Shown here: piece after piece, positions 61,867-64,000 of the stretch
How positions within the stretch are numbered: the stretch's first letter is position 1
Layout of the letters: each line of letters opens with the position of its first letter
Assembly: GCA_963708855.1 (NCBI GenBank)
Contig: CAVPUM010000012.1
Span: 42,620 to 106,619 of the forward strand
Reading direction: 5' to 3'
From: CAIWHR01 sp963708855
Lineage (GTDB): Bacteria; Pseudomonadota; Gammaproteobacteria; Burkholderiales; Casimicrobiaceae
Length of the DNA stretch: 64,000 nt
The notes under the pieces: generated by a model
Database searches by the model: none
The model's input: only the letters and a program-made list of their open reading frames with translations
Told to the model about the DNA's origin: nothing
Position numbers and translations under genes: made by a program

Positions 61867-62124
61867 ATGGGAATCATGGGCTTCATCTCGACCATCATCG
61901 TCGGCCTGATCATCGGCGCCCTTGCGCGCTGGTTCATGCCCGGCGCCCAGAGCATGGGCTGGATCATGACCAGCCTCCTCGGCATCGGCGGCTCCATCGT
62001 CGGTGGCTTTGTCAGCAGCCTGATCTGGAAGTCGCCGGACGGCAAATTCCATCCCGCCGGCTGGATCATGTCGATTCTCGGCGCGATGGTGCTGCTCTGG
62101 GCCTACATGAACTTCATGCAGTAG
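61867..62124 (+). CDS. GlsB/YeaQ/YmgE-family stress membrane protein
   Basis: 85 residues, very hydrophobic, with about three helices: FISTIIVGLIIGALARWFMPG, the Gly-rich SLLGIGGSIVGGFVSSLIW and WIMSILGAMVLLWAYM. The N-terminal MGFISTIIVGLIIGALAR pattern is the family mark (transglycosylase-associated/GlsB). Its function is unknown, and it is often induced by stress. The ATG at 61867 follows AAGGAGACACT. Confidence 0.9.
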   Translation: MGIMGFISTIIVGLIIGALARWFMPGAQSMGWIMTSLLGIGGSIVGGFVSSLIWKSPDGKFHPAGWIMSILGAMVLLWAYMNFMQ

Positions 62125-62172
62125 GCACCGGCTCCACCTCGCATACGCGGACACCGAGCGTCGATCCGCACC

Positions 62173-63132
62173 ATGACAACGCTCGAGGAACTGGAGACCG
62201 CGGCGCGCAACGTCTACGCGGTGATGGCGCCGACGCCGCAGTACGCGTGGCCGCTCATCGCGCGCCGCGCCGGACGCGAAGTCTGGGTGAAGCACGAGAA
62301 CCACACCCCGATCGGCGCCTTCAAGGTGCGTGGCGGATTGAATCTGCTCGCGGGGCTCGCTGCCGGCAGCCCGGTGCCGGCCGGCATCGTCAGCGCGACC
62401 CGTGGTAACCACGGACAGAGCCTCGCCTATGCCGCCCGGCGCTACGGCATGCGCTGCGTCATCGTCGTACCGCGCGGGAATTCAGCCGACAAGAACGACG
62501 CGATGCGCGCGTTCGGCGCCGAACTCGTCGAACATGGCCGCGACTTCGACGAGGCGCGCGTGCATGCCGCCGCGCTCGCACGCGATGGGGGACTGCGGTT
62601 CGTCGGCCCTTTCGAGCCGGAGCTCGTCGCCGGGGTCGGTACTTACGCGCTCGAGCTCTTCCGGGCGGTCGACGGCATCGACACGATCTACGTTCCGATC
62701 GGCTGCGGCTCCGGGATATGCGGAATCATCGGCGCACGTGACGCGCTCGGACTGGAAACCGACATCGTCGGCGTGGTCTCGGCCGCCGCCAACGCCTATG
62801 CGCAGTCATTCGTCGCCCGTCGGCCCGTCGAGACGGCGAGCGCCGACACGTTCGCCGACGGCATGGCGGTGCGCGTGCCTGTGCCGGCAGCGCTCGAGGT
62901 GATCTGGAAGGGTGCGGCGCGCGTCGTCGAAGTCAGCGACGCCGAGGTCGAGCATGCGATGCGCGCCTACTTCAGCGACACCCATCAGGTTGCCGAAGGC
63001 GCGGGCGCGGCGCCGCTTGCCGCGCTGCTGCAGGAAGGCCGTCGCGCGGGCCACCGGGCGGCGATCGTCCTGTCCGGAGGCAACATCGATCGCGCAGTCT
63101 ATGCGCGCGTGCTCGCGGGCGGCGCGCCCTGA
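62173..63132 (+). CDS. Threonine dehydratase-like PLP enzyme (fold type II)
   Basis: 319 residues. PLP lysine in HTPIGAFKVRGGLNLL, SATRGNHGQSLAYAARRYG, the phosphate-binding glycine loop PIGCGSGICG and VLSGGNID near the C-terminus. No ACT regulatory domain, so it is the catabolic or serine/threonine-dehydratase (or hydroxyaspartate dehydratase) class. It deaminates a hydroxy-amino acid to a keto acid. Exact substrate uncertain. It starts 48 bp after the glsB-like gene. Confidence 0.87.
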   Translation: MTTLEELETAARNVYAVMAPTPQYAWPLIARRAGREVWVKHENHTPIGAFKVRGGLNLLAGLAAGSPVPAGIVSATRGNHGQSLAYAARRYGMRCVIVVPRGNSADKNDAMRAFGAELVEHGRDFDEARVHAAALARDGGLRFVGPFEPELVAGVGTYALELFRAVDGIDTIYVPIGCGSGICGIIGARDALGLETDIVGVVSAAANAYAQSFVARRPVETASADTFADGMAVRVPVPAALEVIWKGAARVVEVSDAEVEHAMRAYFSDTHQVAEGAGAAPLAALLQEGRRAGHRAAIVLSGGNIDRAVYARVLAGGAP

Positions 63133-63195
63133 CGACCCGACCTCCTGCGCCGGCGACGCCGTCGCGGTCCGTCGCCAGCCCGCCCCGGGGGAGCG

Positions 63196-63792
63196 TCAGC
63201 CCGAGCCGATGACGTCGGGCGGGCCCAGAATCTGTTCGCGCAACTCGCGATAGCGCGGCAGCTGCGGCGGATGGATGCAGATGTACTTGACCTGCGCGGC
63301 CTGCAGGCAGCGCTGCTTGATGACCTCGAGCTTCTGATCGCGCGGATTCACGACGGCGTCGGGTTGCCTGGTGTCGATGATCGCGAGGATCGTCATGTCG
63401 CGGTCGCAAAGGAGGAAGCTCACCTGCTGATCCGCGATCTTGCGGAAGGCGCGCAGTCGCTCCATCCCCTGGGGGCCGATCTTCACCTGCAGCACGTCGG
63501 ACAGGCGGACGCGGGCGAAGATCTCCTGGCGCGGGAACGCGGCCCTGAGCAGCATGTAGACAACGCCTTCCGCCTTGGTCAGGAACCGGGGGCGCAGCAG
63601 GTAGAGACCCGGCGTCTCGGCCGACGAAAGGAGCCGCGTCGTCTCGCCCTCGGTCCATTGCGCCACCGTGTCGGGCGCATCGCCGCCCGCTCTGGCCTTG
63701 CCCGCGGCGGTGCGGCGGCGCCTGATCAAACCGACGGCGATGGCGATCACGAGAGCGCCGACGGCAATCGCAAACAGGATTCCGGAGGTCAT
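63196..63792 (-). CDS. DUF2726-domain membrane-anchored protein
   Basis: 198 residues. One N-terminal transmembrane helix (LFAIAVGALVIAIAVGLI), then a cytoplasmic domain: PRFLTKAEGVVYMLLRAAF, FRKIADQQVSFLLCDRDM, QRCLQAAQVKYICIHP. The pattern fits DUF2726, a topoisomerase/nuclease-like domain of unknown function often found in membrane-tethered proteins. No operon partner is visible. Convergent with the dehydratase gene. Confidence 0.82.
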   Translation of the reverse strand: MTSGILFAIAVGALVIAIAVGLIRRRRTAAGKARAGGDAPDTVAQWTEGETTRLLSSAETPGLYLLRPRFLTKAEGVVYMLLRAAFPRQEIFARVRLSDVLQVKIGPQGMERLRAFRKIADQQVSFLLCDRDMTILAIIDTRQPDAVVNPRDQKLEVIKQRCLQAAQVKYICIHPPQLPRYRELREQILGPPDVIGSG

Positions 63793-63947
63793 GGGCGTGC
63801 CAAGTCTATAGCATTTTGGAACACTCCGGCCACGACGTGGAAGGCGGCAATCCGGCGGATCGGCGGCACCAACCGAACAACGAGAACAACAGGTTCGCCT
63901 TCAGCCGCATCCGGCTTCGCGTCGCACAGCCATGGAGGCACCAATGC

Positions 63948-63972
63948 AAAAACCCCGCCGCAGCGGGGTTTT
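63948..63972. terminator. Intrinsic terminator, possibly bidirectional
   Basis: AAAACCCCGC-CGCA-GCGGGGTTTT (63949-63972): a perfect 10-bp stem with a 4-nt loop, T-run on both strands. The ~155 bp between it and the DUF2726 start hold no convincing gene. Confidence 0.85.
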
Positions 63973-64000
63973 CGCATGCACCGGGCAGAAAACAACGGCT

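Noticed and set aside
63789..63995. A 68-codon leftward ORF at the right edge
   Set aside because: It runs through a strong intrinsic terminator, has no ribosome site or family likeness, and its end overlaps the start of the DUF2726 gene.

Overview
The window is GC-rich, densely packed DNA from a betaproteobacterium. The support is: gene orders typical of that class (prfB/lysS; argH divergent from an AlgZ/AlgR-like pair; tyrS, M23 peptidase and anmK; rplM-rpsI-argC; narKGHJI followed by a parvulin gene), protein sequences that read as betaproteobacterial, and intergenic repeats of a type I associate with Burkholderiales-like genomes. The species cannot be named from the sequence. Two probable frameshifts and one lost start codon may be real mutations or errors of a draft or metagenome assembly.

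Layout. 1-3.4 kb: the end of a secreted multihaem cytochrome, a patatin-like lipoprotein, and a scrap-yard of mobile DNA (higBA toxin-antitoxin remnants, the C-terminal end of a tyrosine integrase) beside tRNA-His and tRNA-Arg. 3.6-12 kb: CnoX-like thioredoxin, tRNA-Pro, copZ-copA, threonine aldolase, and lysS/HAD phosphatase/prfB, where prfB keeps its programmed frameshift. 12-24 kb: nudC, a TPR protein, two cyclophilins, lpxH, a methionine-biosynthesis PLP enzyme behind a SAM-II riboswitch, rep helicase, apaH, plsC, a PfkB kinase and a LytS/LytTR two-component pair. 24-37 kb: argH, a beta-hydroxyacid dehydrogenase, an OsmC protein, rplM-rpsI, argC, a coiled-coil membrane protein, bactofilin, erpA, guaC, a DapA-family enzyme, anmK, an M23 peptidase and tyrS.

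37-42.3 kb is a thiosulfate-oxidation cluster read leftwards (soxY-soxZ-soxA-soxX-thioredoxin-soxB-HbpS-like) without soxCD. 42.6-45 kb holds an exported intradiol-dioxygenase-like protein and speD-speE. 45.4-50.9 kb is a rightward tkt-gap-pgk-fba cluster with a beta-carbonic anhydrase beside it. 51.7-61.5 kb is a complete respiratory nitrate reductase operon, read leftwards (small membrane protein-narK-narG-narH-narJ-narI-parvulin), with an FNR/Anr-type box in front. The last 2.5 kb holds a GlsB-like membrane protein, a threonine-dehydratase-like enzyme and a DUF2726 protein.

Together the sox, nar, sugar-phosphate and carbonic anhydrase genes suggest a facultative organism that can oxidise thiosulfate, respire nitrate and perhaps fix CO2. 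No RuBisCO is present in this window. The most unusual features are regulatory or structural: the SAM-II switch with promoter and terminator in full view, an RBS-masking hairpin at narH inside a highly folded narG-narH spacer, two short repeat families fitted exactly to gene ends (one ending on stop codons, one starting with an ATG that overlaps the upstream stop), a candidate small RNA with an anti-Shine-Dalgarno tract before rplM, a 17-bp-arm perfect palindrome between rep and apaH, and one-base lesions in lpxH (start), soxX (signal peptide) and narK (N-terminus).
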